DNA from: Actinomycetota bacterium
GTDB taxonomy: Bacteria; Actinomycetota; Aquicultoria; Subteraquimicrobiales; UBA9087
Direction of reading: 5' to 3'
DNA: 47,348 bases
Assembly (NCBI GenBank): GCA_003491635.1
Contig: DNCG01000010.1
Coordinates: 1 to 47,348 of the forward strand
Part shown: positions 1 to 6,902 of the stretch, piece by piece
Numbering within the stretch: the first letter of the stretch is position 1
How the letters are laid out: every line of letters starts with the position of its first letter
Position numbers and translations under genes: made by a program
Notes under the pieces: model-generated
Told to the model about the DNA's origin: nothing
What the model saw: the letters and a program-made list of their open reading frames with translations, nothing else
The model's database searches: none

Positions 1-285
1 GGGGAGACCGCTCTGGTCGCCTTGGCCTTTCTTTTTGCTATCTATCATACCCGCCCAAGTCCTTTTTACATACTCGATGAAGTCGAAGCGGCTCTGGATG
101 ACGTAAATTTGCAGCGGTTCATTGACCTTTTGTACAAGTTGAGGGATGGCACTCAGTTTTTGATCATCTCTCATCAGAGACGAACCATCGAGATGGCCGA
201 TGTTCTCTATGGGGTTAGCATGCAGGCGGATGGGGTATCTAAGCTCTTTTCCCAGAAACTCAGTGAGTACCAGAGGGCGGTTTAG
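1..285 (+). CDS. smc: Chromosome segregation protein SMC, C-terminal fragment (gene runs off the left edge)
   Basis: The open frame runs from base 1 to a TAG at 283-285 and gives about 94 residues of the C-terminal half of the SMC ATPase head. It begins inside the region that follows the ABC signature (GETALVALAFLFAIY). It then has the Walker B strand and D-loop (FYILDEVEAALDD) and the H-loop (FLIISHQRRTIEMAD). SMC organises and segregates the chromosome as a dimer with ScpA/ScpB. The N-terminal head, coiled-coil arms and hinge lie outside the window. An internal TTG at 22 is not a start. The next gene, ftsY, begins on the last base of the stop codon, so the two are translationally coupled, as in many Gram-positive-type genomes. 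Confidence 0.95.
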   Translation, partial: GETALVALAFLFAIYHTRPSPFYILDEVEAALDDVNLQRFIDLLYKLRDGTQFLIISHQRRTIEMADVLYGVSMQADGVSKLFSQKLSEYQRAV

Positions 286-1199
286 TGCGGAAAGGTTGGT
301 TCGGGAAGCTCAAGGGAGGCTTAAGGAAGAGTCGCGAGCGTTTGTCGAGTCATCTTTTCCCTCTCCTTACTCATTTCCCCAGGTTGGATGAAGAGTTTTG
401 GGAGGGCTTGGAAGAAGCTCTAATCGAGGCGGATGTGGGTATCCGGGTGACTCAGGAACTCCTCGATAAGCTTCGCGAGGGGGCGAGGGCCCAAGAGATA
501 CGAGAATCTGCCCAACTCCTTCCCAGGCTCAAGGAAGAATTGGTCGATATCCTCACTACCGAGAAACAGTCCCTCTTTCCCGAAGGCAAGCCGGGCGTAT
601 TTCTGGTGGTGGGGGTCAACGGAACCGGTAAGACCACCACCATTGCTAAAATAGCTCATCGGGCGAAAATTGAGGGCAAGAATGTCCTTCTGGCGGCCGC
701 CGATACCCATAGGGCCGCTGCCATCGAGCAGTTGGAGATATGGGGAAAGAGGATGGGAGTTGCGACGATCAAGCATCGAAGAGGATCCGACCCAGCGGCG
801 GTGGTCTATGATGCCATCCACTCTGCTCAAGCCAGGGACGCAGACGTTCTCTTAATCGATACCGCTGGACGCCTCCACACCTGCAGCCATCTCATGGCAG
901 AACTTCAGAAGATCAAGAGAGTAGCCATGCGGGAGGCACCGGAGGCTGAAATTAAAACTCTCTTGGTGGTCGATGCCACGACTGGGCAGAATGGTCTCTC
1001 TCAGGCCAGGTTATTTGGTGAGGCCCTGGAGGTAGATGGGGTTGTTTTAACCAAGCTCGACGGGACGGCTAAAGGAGGCATCGTCGCCGCCATCCAGGAT
1101 GAGCTGAAAATTCCTGTCGTCTTAATTGGGGTGGGAGAAAAACTCGCTGATTTGCAGGAGTTTGATGCCCGAGCCTTCGTCGAGGCTTTGCTTTCTTGA
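285..1199 (+). CDS. ftsY: Signal recognition particle receptor FtsY
   Basis: SRP-receptor GTPase that docks Ffh-ribosome complexes at the membrane for co-translational insertion. The 304 residues comprise a short basic N-terminal stretch and the NG domain, without the long acidic A domain of E. coli FtsY. Visible motifs are the P-loop GVNGTGKTT (110-118), DTHRAAA (140-146, where most family members have F rather than H), DTAGR (192-196) and TKLDG (256-260). The C-terminal GVGEKLADLQEFD is typical of SRP GTPases. The GTG start at 285 overlaps the smc stop (TAGTG). It is the partner of Ffh, encoded 107 bases downstream behind its own promoter. Confidence 0.96.
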   Translation: MRKGWFGKLKGGLRKSRERLSSHLFPLLTHFPRLDEEFWEGLEEALIEADVGIRVTQELLDKLREGARAQEIRESAQLLPRLKEELVDILTTEKQSLFPEGKPGVFLVVGVNGTGKTTTIAKIAHRAKIEGKNVLLAAADTHRAAAIEQLEIWGKRMGVATIKHRRGSDPAAVVYDAIHSAQARDADVLLIDTAGRLHTCSHLMAELQKIKRVAMREAPEAEIKTLLVVDATTGQNGLSQARLFGEALEVDGVVLTKLDGTAKGGIVAAIQDELKIPVVLIGVGEKLADLQEFDARAFVEALLS

Positions 1200-1239
1200 G
1201 TGGACGGGGACTAAGTCTGCAGCGAAAATCCCAAAAGGA

Positions 1240-1268
1240 TTGACACCACACGTGGCCTTCTGTAATAT
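1240..1268 (+). promoter_or_regulatory. Sigma-A-type promoter of ffh
   Basis: The ftsY-ffh gap holds a perfect -35 box TTGACA (1240-1245), a 17-base spacer and the -10 box TAATAT (1263-1268, 5 of 6 to consensus). The expected transcription start is near 1275, about 30 bases before the ffh ATG. This is the best promoter match in the window and probably drives ffh-rpsP-khpA and perhaps rimM-trmD. Confidence 0.8.
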
Positions 1269-1306
1269 GCTGATGGTCAACGGGCTGGGAGAAATCGAGG
1301 GAGTCT

Positions 1307-2698
1307 ATGTTTGATAATCTCACAGCGAGATTACAAAATGTCTTTACCAAACTGAGAAGCAGGGGGCGGTTAAGTGAGCGGGATGTGGAGGAAGCTCTGC
1401 GGGAAGTTCGCTTGGCCCTCTTGGAGGCAGATGTCAATTTTAAGGTGGTAAAGGATTTTATCGCCAAGGTGAAGGAGAGAGCCGTTGGGGAGGAGGTCCT
1501 CAAAAGCCTTACACCGGGCCAACAAGTGATCAAGATCGTTCATGATGAGCTTACGGCTCTCATGGGAAGTGGCCAAAGCAAACTTGCTTTTGCCTCCAAG
1601 CCCCCTACCGTCATCATGCTGGTTGGGCTTCAGGGTTCTGGAAAAACTACCGCCACCGCCAAATTGGCCCACTATTTCAAGAACCAGGGCAAGAGACCTT
1701 TTCTGGTGGCGGCGGACATCTACAGACCGGCGGCCATTGAACAGTTAAAAGTTTTAGGTGAAGAGATAAACATGCCCGTTTTCTCCAGGGCGGGGGAGTC
1801 CGTCCTTGCTCTGGCCAAAGAGGGAATCAAGGAGGCCATCTCCAAAAATTGTGATGTGGTCGTGGTTGATACCGCCGGGCGCTTGCATGTAGATGAGGAG
1901 ATGATGAACGAGCTTGAAGAGGTAAAAAGAGAGATTCGCCCTCACCAGGTCCTTCTTGTGGTGGATGCGATGACGGGGCAGGATGCGGTCAATGTGGCTT
2001 TCGTCTTCAAGGAGCGAGTGGATTTTGATGGGGTAATCTTAACCAAGCTTGATGGAGATGCTAGAGGGGGGGCCGCATTATCCATTAAGGCGGTCACCGG
2101 TAGACCGATAAAGCTTGTCAGCCTAGGGGAGAAGCTCGATGACCTTCAGCCCTTCCATCCCGATAGGATGTCCTCCAGGATATTGGGTATGGGCGATGTT
2201 CTTACCCTGGTCGAGAAGGCGGAGGCGGCCATAGAGATGGAAAAAGCTCAGGCACTGGAGGAAAAGATCAGAAAGGATAGTTTCGATTTGGAGGATTTCC
2301 TGGAGCAGTTGCGGCAATTCAAACGAGTGGGGCCCGCATCTCAAATCATGGAAATGCTCCCTCAAATACCGGGACTACCCAATGTTGGAAAATTGCAGGT
2401 TAATGAAGAACAGTTGGGGTGCCTTGAGGCGATCATCCAATCGATGACGCCTGAAGAAAGAAGAGACCCCACCATAATTAACGGTAGTCGTCGCTCAAGG
2501 ATTGCGCGGGGGAGCGGGACGACCTCTCACAAGGTAAATCAATTGCTAAAACAGTTTGAGCAGGCGAGGAAGTTGATGAAGCAACTCGGGAAGTTGGGTC
2601 GCCCAAAACCGGGCAGAAGGTCGTTTCCCTTCAGGGTGAACCCTTCATTGTCTAAGGAGCGAGACGATACGATTCGCAAATTTATTAGAAGGGGGTGA
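1307..2698 (+). CDS. ffh: Signal recognition particle protein Ffh (SRP54)
   Basis: GTPase that binds 4.5S/SRP RNA and signal sequences emerging from the ribosome. The 463 residues have the N domain, the G domain with P-loop GLQGSGKTT (107-115), DTAGR and TKLDG motifs, and a methionine-containing M domain from about residue 300. The M domain carries the RNA-binding signature GSRRSRIARGSG, then VNQLLKQFEQARKLM. The ATG at 1307 has a GAGGGAG ribosome site a few bases upstream. The last 36 residues, after KQLGKLGR, are not family-conserved. They include FPFRVNPS, encoded by a 22-base repeat that recurs in the khpA-rimM spacer, so the tail may have grown by capture of repeat DNA. Confidence 0.96.
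   Translation: MFDNLTARLQNVFTKLRSRGRLSERDVEEALREVRLALLEADVNFKVVKDFIAKVKERAVGEEVLKSLTPGQQVIKIVHDELTALMGSGQSKLAFASKPPTVIMLVGLQGSGKTTATAKLAHYFKNQGKRPFLVAADIYRPAAIEQLKVLGEEINMPVFSRAGESVLALAKEGIKEAISKNCDVVVVDTAGRLHVDEEMMNELEEVKREIRPHQVLLVVDAMTGQDAVNVAFVFKERVDFDGVILTKLDGDARGGAALSIKAVTGRPIKLVSLGEKLDDLQPFHPDRMSSRILGMGDVLTLVEKAEAAIEMEKAQALEEKIRKDSFDLEDFLEQLRQFKRVGPASQIMEMLPQIPGLPNVGKLQVNEEQLGCLEAIIQSMTPEERRDPTIINGSRRSRIARGSGTTSHKVNQLLKQFEQARKLMKQLGKLGRPKPGRRSFPFRVNPSLSKERDDTIRKFIRRG
2626..2647 (+). repeat. 22-base dispersed repeat, copy 1 (inside the ffh 3' end)
   Basis: A 22-base word centred on CCCTTCAGGGTGAA is found here and again at 3272-3293 with one difference (C/T at position 16). It contains TTCA/TGAA inverted arms and a direct repeat of CCCTTCA. 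Here it is translated as FPFRVNPS in the variable Ffh tail. Confidence 0.6.
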
Positions 2699-2702
2699 AA
2701 GC

Positions 2703-2990
2703 TTGGCAGTTAGGATAAGGCTAAGTAGGGTCGGTGCGAAGAAGAAGCCCTCTTACAGGGTGGTAGTGGCAGATTCCAGAATGCCCAGAGATGGGAGATT
2801 CATAGAGGTAATCGGTCGATACGATCCTGGAACCGAACCCTCATTCGTGGAGATAGACAAAGAAAAGGCCCTAAAGTGGCTGTCTCAAGGTGCACAGCCT
2901 TCGGGGGCAGTGGAAAAATTACTGAAGATTGCTAATGTCCGTGAGGAATCTCGGGAGAAGAAGAGAAGCAAGGAGAAAAAGGGAAGGTAA
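2703..2990 (+). CDS. rpsP: Small ribosomal subunit protein bS16
   Basis: Ribosomal protein S16 of the 30S body. The 95 residues begin with the family pattern MAVRIRLSRVGAKKKPSYRV, continue with ADSRMPRDGRFIE and IGRYDP, and end in a lysine/arginine-rich tail. Translation starts at TTG 2703, four bases after the ffh stop. The AAGGGGGTGA ribosome site is formed by the last ffh codons. The order ffh-rpsP-khpA-rimM-trmD-rplS is a widely conserved operon. Confidence 0.97.
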   Translation: MAVRIRLSRVGAKKKPSYRVVVADSRMPRDGRFIEVIGRYDPGTEPSFVEIDKEKALKWLSQGAQPSGAVEKLLKIANVREESREKKRSKEKKGR

Positions 2991-3007
2991 CGTGCGGGGG
3001 TGAAATT

Positions 3008-3238
3008 GTGAAGGAGTTGTTGGAAGTTCTTGCTCGAGCTCTGGTGGACAAGCCGGAGGAGGTAAAAGTGGATATAGTGGAGGGAGAAAAATCGGTGATC
3101 TTACAGCTCCATGTGGCTCCCGATGATGTGGGAAAGGTTATTGGGAAAGAGGGAAGAATTGCCAGAGCGTTAAGGACGGTCGTGAAGGCTGCCGCTGCCA
3201 AGGAAGGCAAGAGCGCCCTTGTTGAAATAATGGATTGA
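3008..3238 (+). CDS. khpA: KH-domain RNA-binding protein KhpA (YlqC/YloC-type)
   Basis: Small RNA-binding protein of 76 residues made of a single KH domain with the GxxG loop in VIGKEGRIARAL. In other bacteria KhpA pairs with KhpB and affects cell division, elongation and small-RNA binding. The start is GTG 3008, preceded by a CGGGGGTGA ribosome site. It sits between rpsP and rimM, the usual position. The reading frame ends with VEIMD at the normal family length. Confidence 0.93.
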   Translation: MKELLEVLARALVDKPEEVKVDIVEGEKSVILQLHVAPDDVGKVIGKEGRIARALRTVVKAAAAKEGKSALVEIMD

Positions 3239-3271
3239 AGAGAGAAGGGGGAACCGAGGCACCGATCTTGG

Positions 3272-3293
3272 TCCCTTCAGGGTGAATCCTTCA
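3272..3293 (+). repeat. 22-base dispersed repeat, copy 2 (khpA-rimM spacer)
   Basis: Matches 2626-2647 at 21 of 22 bases. It lies in the 127-base khpA-rimM gap, just after an imperfect stem (GGGAACCGAG pairing with CTTGGTCCC, one bulged A) and before the GC-rich hairpin at 3313-3330. No gene is seen in this gap. Confidence 0.6.
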
Positions 3294-3312
3294 GCTTGCC
3301 CCGACTGCAATG

Positions 3313-3330
3313 GAGGGGGGTGAACCCCTC
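3313..3330 (+). promoter_or_regulatory. GC-rich hairpin upstream of rimM (weak terminator or attenuator)
   Basis: GAGGGG (3313-3318) pairs perfectly with CCCCTC (3325-3330) around the loop GGTGAA. A pyrimidine stretch TTCTCTTT follows. The T content is too interrupted for a confident intrinsic terminator. It may instead reduce read-through from khpA into rimM or protect an mRNA end. Confidence 0.4.
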
Positions 3331-3365
3331 TTCTCTTTGGTTAACGGCCGACTCGATGAAGATAG

Positions 3366-3887
3366 ATGAGAGAACCAAGATGCTTGACGGTGGCTAAAAT
3401 CCTTTGTCCGCGCGGTATGAAGGGTGAGGTTCAGATCAACAGCCTTACGGATTTTCCCACCCGGTTTAAACCGGGGACTACTTTTGTTCTTTACCCACCC
3501 CTTCCTCACGTACGATGGCTAACCATAGAAGACGCCAAATTCCGCGGCGATAAGATAAACCTCAAGTTCAAGGAGATAAATGACCGTGGCGATGCTGAGA
3601 AGCTAAGAGGTCACCTGCTTGAGATCCCCATCGAAAAGGCGGAACCTTTACCCAGGGGCTCTTACTGGTTTCACCAAATAATCGGATTGGAGGTCGTCAC
3701 CACGGAAGGGAAGTCGCTGGGGAGAGTGGTTGAAATCTTAAGGACTGGAGCCAACGATGTCTACGTGGTTAGGCCCCTCGGGAGAGGCAAGGAGATATTG
3801 ATCCCAGCCATCAAGGAAGTGGTCGAGGAGATCGATCTTAGAACTGGTAGGATAATGATTAAGGTCATTCAGGGATTGATGGAGTGA
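3366..3887 (+). CDS. rimM: 16S rRNA processing/maturation protein RimM
   Basis: Assembly factor for the 30S head that binds uS19. The 173 residues have an N-terminal RimM beta-barrel (LTVAKILCPRGMKGEVQIN) and a C-terminal PRC-barrel from about residue 98 (YWFHQIIGLEVVTTEGKSLG, then GANDVYVVRP and ILIPAIKEVV). The ATG at 3366 has only a weak ribosome site (GATGAAG). TTG at 3384 is an alternative start that would give the more usual short N-terminus. trmD follows 13-22 bases later, as in most bacteria. Confidence 0.94.
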   Translation: MREPRCLTVAKILCPRGMKGEVQINSLTDFPTRFKPGTTFVLYPPLPHVRWLTIEDAKFRGDKINLKFKEINDRGDAEKLRGHLLEIPIEKAEPLPRGSYWFHQIIGLEVVTTEGKSLGRVVEILRTGANDVYVVRPLGRGKEILIPAIKEVVEEIDLRTGRIMIKVIQGLME

Positions 3888-3909
3888 TTAACTACTGGAA
3901 GTGACTGCT

Positions 3910-4656
3910 ATGAAAATTGACATAATTACAATTTTCCCCAAGATGTTTGCAGGCCCTTTTGCGGAAGGGATGATAAGAATCGCCCAGGAAAAGGGTCTGG
4001 TTGAAATAGGTGTTCACGATTTGAGAGATTTTACCTATGATAAACATCGCCAGGTCGATGATCTTCCCTACGGCGGAGGAGCGGGGATGGTGATGAAGCC
4101 CGAGCCCTTCTTTGAAGCGGTGGAGAAGATTGCCGGACACGGCTTCGAGGAGGTCAAAAAGATTGCGCGGGTGATTCTGTTTACCCCTCAAGGCCATACT
4201 CTGAACCAAAGATTGGTGGAGAAGTTTTCGCAAGAGAAGCATCTAATTCTTCTATGTGGGAGGTACGAGGGGGTTGATGAGAGGGTTCGAGGGCATCTGG
4301 CGACCGACGAGATATCTGTGGGTGATTATGTTCTCAGTGGTGGAGAGCTACCCGCCATGGTTCTCGTCGACGCCGTGGCGCGTCTTATCCCTGGGGTATT
4401 GGGTGCGGAAGAGTCCTTGGCGGAGGAGACCTTTACGCGGGGTTTGCTGGAATATCCGCACTATACTCGCCCCACCAGATATCGAGGCTGGTCGGTTCCG
4501 GAGATCCTTTTAAGCGGAAATCATGCCGAGATTGAAAAGTGGCGGAGGCGTGCTTCCCTGGAGAGAACTCTTTTAAAGCGTCCCGATCTTCTTCAAGAGA
4601 CGGCATTGAGTGAGGAGGAAAGGGAGATGCTCGGGGAACTGAAGATGCGCCAATAA
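3910..4656 (+). CDS. trmD: tRNA (guanine-37-N1)-methyltransferase TrmD
   Basis: SPOUT-class methyltransferase that makes m1G37 in tRNAs reading CNN codons, preventing +1 frameshifts. The 248-residue protein begins MKIDIITIFPKMF at ATG 3910, behind GGAAGTGA. A GTG at 3901 would overlap that ribosome site and is less likely. The knotted AdoMet-binding core is clear: LPYGGGAGMVMKPEP, LLCGRYEGVDERV and ISVGDYVLSGGELPAM. The C-terminal tRNA-binding part contains TRPTRYRGWSVPEILLSGNH. It is at the expected place between rimM and rplS. Confidence 0.96.
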   Translation: MKIDIITIFPKMFAGPFAEGMIRIAQEKGLVEIGVHDLRDFTYDKHRQVDDLPYGGGAGMVMKPEPFFEAVEKIAGHGFEEVKKIARVILFTPQGHTLNQRLVEKFSQEKHLILLCGRYEGVDERVRGHLATDEISVGDYVLSGGELPAMVLVDAVARLIPGVLGAEESLAEETFTRGLLEYPHYTRPTRYRGWSVPEILLSGNHAEIEKWRRRASLERTLLKRPDLLQETALSEEEREMLGELKMRQ

Positions 4657-4660
4657 CTGC

Positions 4661-4689
4661 TTTCTCTTACCAGGGGTGTGTGCTATAAT
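4661..4689 (+). promoter_or_regulatory. Extended -10 promoter of rplS
   Basis: A perfect -10 TATAAT (4684-4689) is directly preceded by TGC (extended -10). The matching -35 position holds the weak TTTCTC (4661-4666) at 17-base spacing. Transcription should start near 4696, giving a leader of about 26 bases before the rplS ATG. The same TGC plus -10 layout recurs before rpsB, rimP and rpsO. Confidence 0.75.
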
Positions 4690-4721
4690 TTTTCTTTGTT
4701 TTGGTTGGGGAGGGAGGCTTT

Positions 4722-5078
4722 ATGCATAGCGTAGATATCATGGGAGAACAGCAGATGCGCGATGATTTGCCCGAGCTTCATGTTGGCGATACCGTGCGCG
4801 TTCACTTCAAAGTGGTGGAAGCCGGTAGAGAAAGGGTGCAGGTGTTTCAAGGAATCGTGTTGAAAAAGGGAGGAAGTGGGGCAAAGGAGACCTTCACCGC
4901 CAGGAAAATTTCCTTCGGCGTGGGTGTGGAAAAAACTTTCCCCTTGCATTCCCCGAAGATTGTCAAGATCGACGTTAAGAGGAAGGGCAAGGTGCGCCGG
5001 TCAAAGCTTTATTATCTGCGGGAGAAGATTGGAAAAAAAGCATATGTTAAAGAGAAGCGCACCGAACGTACCAACTAA
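4722..5078 (+). CDS. rplS: Large ribosomal subunit protein bL19
   Basis: Ribosomal protein L19, at the 30S-50S interface. The 118 residues show LHVGDTVRVHFKV, VQVFQGIVLKKGG and the conserved VGVEKTFPLHSPKI, then a basic C-terminus with KLYYLREKIGKKAYVKEK. The start is ATG 4722, preceded by GGGGAGGGAGG. An upstream in-frame TTG at 4701 would place the ribosome site inside the gene. It has its own promoter and is followed after 46 bases by lepB, a common neighbour in Actinobacteria and Firmicutes. Confidence 0.96.
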   Translation: MHSVDIMGEQQMRDDLPELHVGDTVRVHFKVVEAGRERVQVFQGIVLKKGGSGAKETFTARKISFGVGVEKTFPLHSPKIVKIDVKRKGKVRRSKLYYLREKIGKKAYVKEKRTERTN

Positions 5079-5124
5079 GATTGCTGAATTTATCTGTCGA
5101 GAGAAATAGAAGGCGGAAAAAATA

Positions 5125-5673
5125 GTGGAGGAACAAGGCGAGCAGCGTAAGGAGTTAACCGGCTCCCTTCTGGCATTTTTGAGAGATCTGCCTCTTTTAA
5201 TCATCGCTGCCTTCATTCTGGCCTGGCTTCTCAAGACTTTCATCGTCCAGATGTTCTGGATTCCCTCCCCATCCATGGAACCCACTCTTTACACGGGCGA
5301 TCGCATATTCGTCAACAAATTCATCTACCGTTTTCAGGATCCAAGGCCTGGGGATATCGTGGTCTTTATTTCCCCCTTCGATTCTTCCAAAGATTTCATC
5401 AAGAGGATGATTGCAACAGAGGGAGAGACCATTGAGATAAAGAGTGGCCGAGTTTTTATCGATGACAAGGAACTCATCGAGCCCTATGTGAAGCAGGGTG
5501 ATCTCAGCAACTATGGCCCTGTGGAGGTCCCCTCCGGTCACGTCTTTCTGATGGGTGACAATAGACCGAACAGTTACGATAGCCGCTTTTGGGGCCCGCT
5601 TCCAGAAGAAAGTGTAATCGGTAAGGCCTTTATGACTTATTGGCCCCCAAAGCGGATTGGGTTGCTTCGCTGA
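5125..5673 (+). CDS. lepB: Signal peptidase I
   Basis: Membrane-bound serine protease that removes signal peptides from exported proteins. The 182 residues have one transmembrane anchor (about 22-39), the catalytic serine in PSPSMEPTL (S50) and the general-base lysine in DFIKRMIA (K93). The C-terminal box is GHVFLMGDNRPNSYDSRFWG. This is the short, Gram-positive-like architecture. The start is GTG 5125, behind GGCGG. Together with FtsY and Ffh it gives this region a protein-export theme. Confidence 0.95.
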   Translation: MEEQGEQRKELTGSLLAFLRDLPLLIIAAFILAWLLKTFIVQMFWIPSPSMEPTLYTGDRIFVNKFIYRFQDPRPGDIVVFISPFDSSKDFIKRMIATEGETIEIKSGRVFIDDKELIEPYVKQGDLSNYGPVEVPSGHVFLMGDNRPNSYDSRFWGPLPEESVIGKAFMTYWPPKRIGLLR

Positions 5674-5687
5674 CTCCACTATAAGCC

Positions 5688-6407
5688 ATGGAAAAAAGGG
5701 CTGCTCCATTAAGGTTAACCGATCGATCTGTGGATTCTCCCCCCAAGATGGTGAAGGATTTCTTGGGCATAAACTCCTTTGAGAACAAGCTTCGACGACG
5801 GGGATTTTCCCTTATTGCCGGCGCTGATGAGTCCGGGAGAGGCGCTCTGGCCGGCCCCTTAGTGGCGGCGGCGGTTATCTTACCGCCAAGGGGTGTCTAT
5901 GTTCCCAACTTGAGGGAATGCAAGAAAGTCTCACCATCTTCTAGAGAGGAACTGTATGAGTTGGTAACCGCTCTGGCCGTTGGCTGGAGTGTGGTGATAT
6001 TAGAGTCCGCGGTGGTCGATTCCCTGGGTCTTCAAAAGACCAATCTCCAAGCTCTGGAACAGGCTGTTCAGCAACTCCCCGTGCGACCGGATTATATTTT
6101 GTCCGATGGCTTTCCCTTGCCCGAGCTTGACTTACCTCACCTGGCATTAATAAAGGGAGATGCGGTGAGCGCCACAATAGCGGCGGCCTCAATCGTAAGC
6201 AAGGTCACGAGAGACAGACTGATGAGAGATTGGCATGAGAGACACCCGAACTATGGATTTGATCGGAACAAGGGCTATGGAACCAAGGAGCATCTCAAGG
6301 CTTTGGAGAAATATGGGCCGTGTCCAATTCACAGGAGATGCTTTGCCCCTGTGGTGAAGAGAGCAAGAAAAAGAACAGGACGAAAGGAAGCCCATGTCCC
6401 TAGGTGA
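5688..6407 (+). CDS. rnhB: Ribonuclease HII
   Basis: Cleaves the RNA strand of RNA-DNA hybrids and removes misincorporated ribonucleotides. The 239 residues contain the full carboxylate set: D47 and E48 in GADESGRG, D140 in ILSDGFPLP and D158 in KGDAVSATIAAASI. The helix SKVTRDRLM and the motif GYGTKEHLKAL follow. About 40 residues precede the core, a somewhat long N-terminus. The ATG at 5688 lies 14 bases after lepB. The last 14 bases overlap yraN, as in the conserved rnhB-yraN pair. Confidence 0.95.
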   Translation: MEKRAAPLRLTDRSVDSPPKMVKDFLGINSFENKLRRRGFSLIAGADESGRGALAGPLVAAAVILPPRGVYVPNLRECKKVSPSSREELYELVTALAVGWSVVILESAVVDSLGLQKTNLQALEQAVQQLPVRPDYILSDGFPLPELDLPHLALIKGDAVSATIAAASIVSKVTRDRLMRDWHERHPNYGFDRNKGYGTKEHLKALEKYGPCPIHRRCFAPVVKRARKRTGRKEAHVPR

Positions 6408-6735
6408 TTCGGGGGAAGGATTGGCCTGTTCCCATCTTCGAAAAAAAGGGTATAGGATCATCGATAGAAACTATCGATGTCGACTGGGGGAAATCGATAT
6501 CATTGCTCGAAAGGGCGATACCCTGGTCTTCTGTGAGGTGAAAACTCGTCTAAACAAGGAGTTTGGCGAGCCATTCGAGGCTGTTACCTTAGGCAAGCAG
6601 AATCGATTGAGAAGATTGGCCCAGTCCTACCTCGTGTCTCATTCCAACGACGCTTCCAATCTTAGATTCGATGTTCTCTCCATACTTCTTGCCGACGGGA
6701 AGCCGAAGATTCTTCACATCGAGAACGCGTTTTAG
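6394..6735 (+). CDS. yraN: UPF0102 family endonuclease-like protein YraN
   Basis: The 113 residues match the UPF0102/YraN family, a small restriction-endonuclease fold of uncertain cellular role. The fold's active-site pattern is present: E33 and D35 in GEIDIIARKGD, and the E-x-K pair E48/K50 in LVFCEVKTR. Family members commonly stand beside rnhB and comM, as here, which suggests a role in DNA processing. The start ATG 6394 lies inside rnhB. The gene ends before a repeat-bearing 167-base gap. Confidence 0.9.
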   Translation: MSLGDSGEGLACSHLRKKGYRIIDRNYRCRLGEIDIIARKGDTLVFCEVKTRLNKEFGEPFEAVTLGKQNRLRRLAQSYLVSHSNDASNLRFDVLSILLADGKPKILHIENAF

Positions 6736-6750
6736 TTCCCACCCGATTCC

Positions 6751-6778
6751 GACTTGCCCGCCTGAGGCGGACTTGCCC
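6751..6778 (+). repeat. Short palindrome flanked by 9-base direct repeats (yraN-comM gap)
   Basis: CCGCC (6758-6762) and GGCGG (6766-6770) form a 5-bp stem around TGA. GACTTGCCC occurs at 6751-6759 and again at 6770-6778, with a 19-base period. The remainder of the gap to 6902 has no gene or clear promoter. The form resembles a REP-like intergenic repeat unit, and only one unit is seen here. Confidence 0.5.
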
Positions 6779-6902
6779 AGCAAGGATAAGTCGCGGAAGG
6801 AGTTTTTTGTTAAGTCGTCGAAGTGATATAAGAAGTAAATGGCAGGGTTTGCAGCAAGGTTAAAAGCTCGCCCGCTGCAGTGGCACCAAAAGGAGATCGC
6901 AG

